Source of the DNA: Planctomycetota bacterium
GTDB lineage: Bacteria > Planctomycetota > Planctomycetia > Planctomycetales > Planctomycetaceae
Assembly: GCA_023429275.1 (NCBI GenBank)
Contig: JAEYWB010000461.1
Location: 1-5,996, forward strand
Length of the DNA stretch: 5,996 nt
Direction: 5' to 3'
Shown: positions 4,901 through 5,996 of the stretch, piece by piece
Layout: each line of letters opens with the position of its first letter
Position numbering within the stretch: the first letter of the stretch is position 1
Notes under the pieces: model-generated
What the model was told of the DNA's origin: nothing
Seen by the model: only the letters and a program-made list of their open reading frames with translations
Databases searched by the model: none
Made by a program: the position numbers and the translations under genes

Positions 4901-5996
4901 AGATCAACGGCGACGTCAGCCTGACGGGACTTCCGCAGGCTCCGATCGACCAGGTCATGACCGACAAGCAGCGTCAGTACCAGTTCGAAGCCCTCACCTC
5001 GCTCCTCACCGCGACGATCGCCCCCGAAAGCTGGGCGGAACAGAGCGGCCAGGGCTCGGTCGAGAAGCATGAGAGCACGCTGAGCCTCGTCGTCCGTCAG
5101 ACCCAGAAGGTCCACCAGGAAATCTCGGATCTGCTCGAGCAGCTCCGCCGTCTCCAGGACCTCCAGGTGACGATCGAAGTCCGGTTCATCACGGTCAGCG
5201 ACGACTTCTTCGAGCAGGTCGGTGTCGACTTCGACTTCAACCTCCAGGACTCGATCGGCGGCCCGGGCGTCGACAACAACTTCAACCCGCTCCGGCCCTT
5301 CGGCTTCGTCGACCCGACCAACGGATCGACGGGTGGCGTCGGAACGTCGACAACGGGAACGACCGGCGGCACGACTGGTGGCACGACCGGTACGACAGGG
5401 ACCACTGGTGGAGTGGGCGGAGGCACCGGGCCGTTCTCTCCGGGACCGAGCATCAACCTGATTGGCCGCGACCAGTGGCCGAGCCGCACCGTGGTCGGGA
5501 TGAGCCAGCCCGGCAGCTTCAGCGGAGACCTCGATCTGCCGTTCCGCCAGGGATCGTTCGGGTTTTCGGAACCGAGCTTCGGCCGGCCTGACCTCAACGC
5601 CGGTATGCAGTTCGGCCTTGCGATCCTCAGCGACCTCGAAGCCTTCCTGTTCATCCGTGCTGCCCAGGGCGACCGCCGGTCGAACGTCATGTTCGCCCCG
5701 AAGGTCACGCTGTTCAACGGGATGTTCGGTAACGTCACCAGCGGTTCACGGCGGCCGTTCGTCGTCTCGCTGATCCCGGTCGTGAGCTTCGCGGCGGTCG
5801 GCTTCCAGCCTGTCATCCAGACGATTCAGGAAGGTTCGTCCCTCACGGTTCGGGCGGTCATCTCGGCCGACCGGCGATACGTTCGACTGGCCGTGCTGCC
5901 GACCTTCCAGAACATCACCGCGGTCTTCACCTTCAGCTACCTCAGCGGCGGCGGGGGCGGAACCGGTGGAGCGACCGGAACGGGTGGTGTCACCGG
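1957..5996 (+). CDS. Very large secretin-family (GspD/PilQ-like) outer-membrane protein with N-terminal helical repeat array; 3' end outside the window
   Basis: Secretins form multimeric outer-membrane channels for type II secretion or type IV pili. The ATG at 1957 is the first start after an in-frame TGA at 1882; there is no clear Shine-Dalgarno site. A GTG at 2017 is a possible alternative giving a shorter signal peptide. Residues 1-23 are basic and 24-40 hydrophobic, with possible signal peptidase cleavage after 'RLKA' (46). Residues 79-135 and 211-506 carry helical repeats; 545-591 is TPR-like; 629-845 is mostly helical. Residues 851-932 resemble the STN/N0 domain, with 'VSLHFDNEPLAKIMQHIA' and 'INVDGVQLRSALNLML'. 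'YQVADLVVP' follows at 944-952. Residues 1009-1068 resemble a small ring domain ('LSLVVRQTQKVHQEISDLL'). The beta-domain begins at 1070 ('LQVTIEVRFITVSDDFFEQV') and resumes at 1215-1328 ('NVMFAPKVTLFNG', 'QPVIQTIQEGSSLTVRAVIS'), interrupted by a Gly/Thr-rich insert. No stop codon is reached in 1346 codons. The N-region of about 850 residues is far longer than in proteobacterial GspD (about 650 residues in total). The secretin assignment is strong; the pathway is not known. Confidence 0.85.
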   Translation, partial: MARHRKTRRDTGPASSRGPSVSKTLTLLTCGGLVATSAWLTGRLKAQDEAKVNPFERYKGDTPTGAGPGATPQSGVDVNRRKVDDLMRQARLAMRQGDSAEALRLAKTADSLARQFRVPFRPDEATPAQLVKVIEGPATGSRFADAAPATEEVIGHDEELVQAAHEDSKKADPNGPSESFRVARKELASAPAAPRANAFAPRGEAAEAEVDEKTQATQLLTLARAAMSDGRFDEARSLAEEASQLDVTYDLVEDRPEIVLSEIQQHSGKAVFAARKAPASPKAAAANAAREQALQLVADARAAMDAGDMATARRKAEEAQKIDTTFSVMDDRPEIVLSEIEAKQETFARRKEASSGQTASKAAAQDEERQKALSLLAEAREAAKRGDTDRADALLRQAQKADVAYELFDDRPELAGEDINRLVASKNASRSAAPAAPKGPSLEEQKAQAQDLIDEARRLIAAGDTAGARRKAQEAAQFNVSYELFEDSPEQVMTDVERTNRAIARRSAPPAMPAAEEAGAPVQVVAAEVSARQPVVTAGLSAPDLYRQGLACLQSGDRAGAYESFLACHNSGEEIPAHVRQQLQDKLRELAPRKSNGIRQVNNEQAANDAGESLPILAPSHLDAATNSQASKLERLRTETLNAIHRADRMRDKQPEQAQQLLAQTLAAIENSGIDPKETERLAAAVRAEKDSIDAFVHTHAPVIAMERKNAETRNLVQRQIDARVRVEQEIASLVDKFNDLMDQKRFAEAHQIAKQAKELDGDNPVCVNMELKSMFALRVNNIEDLKANKEKSFYDQLWDAELSMINPVTDSDKPLAFAKNWQDVKARRKPGQTQAREKTEQEMRVYKSLTNPVSLHFDNEPLAKIMQHIADTQGINVMVDEPGLSEVQVTASTPISINVDGVQLRSALNLMLGQLHLDYTIENEVLNITSQTRQQGGMKVEVYQVADLVVPINVRAPSVQMEPVNSPLGLQGGGLPQIPAQINGDVSLTGLPQAPIDQVMTDKQRQYQFEALTSLLTATIAPESWAEQSGQGSVEKHESTLSLVVRQTQKVHQEISDLLEQLRRLQDLQVTIEVRFITVSDDFFEQVGVDFDFNLQDSIGGPGVDNNFNPLRPFGFVDPTNGSTGGVGTSTTGTTGGTTGGTTGTTGTTGGVGGGTGPFSPGPSINLIGRDQWPSRTVVGMSQPGSFSGDLDLPFRQGSFGFSEPSFGRPDLNAGMQFGLAILSDLEAFLFIRAAQGDRRSNVMFAPKVTLFNGMFGNVTSGSRRPFVVSLIPVVSFAAVGFQPVIQTIQEGSSLTVRAVISADRRYVRLAVLPTFQNITAVFTFSYLSGGGGGTGGATGTGGVT
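2587..3474 (+). repeat. Four-copy protein repeat (about 77 residues) within the secretin N-region
   Basis: Four units share the pattern LLxxARxAxxxGDxxxARxxAEEAxxxDVxYxLxEDRPEIVLxEI. They lie at residues 211-268, 289-351, 367-426 and 443-506. The turn glycine falls at 230, 307, 386 and 463, and the DRPE arginine (serine in the last unit) at 255, 332, 411 and 488, giving spacings of 77, 79 and 77 residues. The units are joined by Ala/Pro/Lys-rich linkers. Each looks like a helix-turn-helix hairpin of TPR type plus a short extension. A more diverged copy sits at residues 79-135 (glycine 97, 'FRPDE' 120-124), and a TPR-like pair without the DRPE part follows at 545-591. The helical call comes from sequence pattern only. 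Confidence 0.8.
5323..5430 (+). repeat. Gly/Thr-rich low-complexity insert in the secretin beta-domain
   Basis: Residues 1123-1158 consist only of Gly, Thr, Ser and Val, mostly as TTGG and TTG units. At the DNA level the units are imperfect copies of ACGACCGGCGGC. It interrupts the beta-domain after 'FFEQVGVDFDF' and before 'AGMQFGLAILSDLE'. It is probably a flexible, exposed loop and a site prone to length variation. Confidence 0.7.
5947..5996 (+). repeat. Second Gly/Thr-rich low-complexity stretch at the window edge
   Basis: From residue 1331 onward the protein is again nearly all Gly and Thr (GGGGGTGGATGTGG...), immediately after the strand 'AVFTFSYL'. It runs into the end of the window, so its full length is unknown. 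It marks a linker before the missing C-terminal part of the secretin. Confidence 0.65.

Noticed and set aside
1921..5115. A 1064-codon open frame on the minus strand opposite the secretin gene
   Set aside because: It is the mirror of a high-GC coding frame. Its translation is a monotonous Leu/Arg/Val/Gly/Asp-rich sequence with no domain, while the plus strand in the same place encodes recognisable repeats and secretin domains.
5323..5430. CRISPR-like or mobile repeat array
   Set aside because: The repeats are in frame, code for Gly/Thr and have no spacers; they are low-complexity coding sequence.

Overview
The window looks like chromosome from a high-GC member of the Planctomycetes (inferred). 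Three things point that way. The large secretin-like protein has an N-terminal helical repeat array with a recurring 'DRPE' motif. The SurA-like lipoprotein carries a 'SDGG..DW' parvulin signature. There are no clear Shine-Dalgarno sites, and one large gap contains small palindromes. No marker gene fixes the genus.

Layout: bases 13-45 hold a short tandem heptamer repeat. Bases 75-1235 (+; alternative start 57) encode a complete periplasmic lipoprotein with a SurA-type chaperone N-region and a C-terminal parvulin peptidyl-prolyl isomerase domain. Bases 1236-1956 are a 721-base non-coding gap with several inverted repeats, a plausible sigma-70-type promoter (about 1638-1667) and a possible leader stem-loop. 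From 1957 to the window edge (+; at least 1346 codons, no stop reached) runs one very large secretin-family gene. Its protein has a signal or anchor segment, a roughly 77-residue repeat array, a long helical region, an STN/N0-like domain, a small periplasmic ring domain and part of the secretin beta-domain. The beta-domain carries Gly/Thr-rich low-complexity stretches. The C-terminal end lies outside the window.

How they could work together (inference): secretins are outer-membrane pores that must cross the periplasm and fold in the outer membrane, and SurA-type lipoproteins are periplasmic chaperones for outer-membrane proteins. The adjacency is suggestive. However, the wide gap and the candidate promoter argue for separate transcription. 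No other secretion or pilus gene is visible, so the system (type II secretion, type IV pilus or a planctomycete-specific one) cannot be decided here. I see no tRNA, rRNA, CRISPR array, insertion sequence or phage gene.
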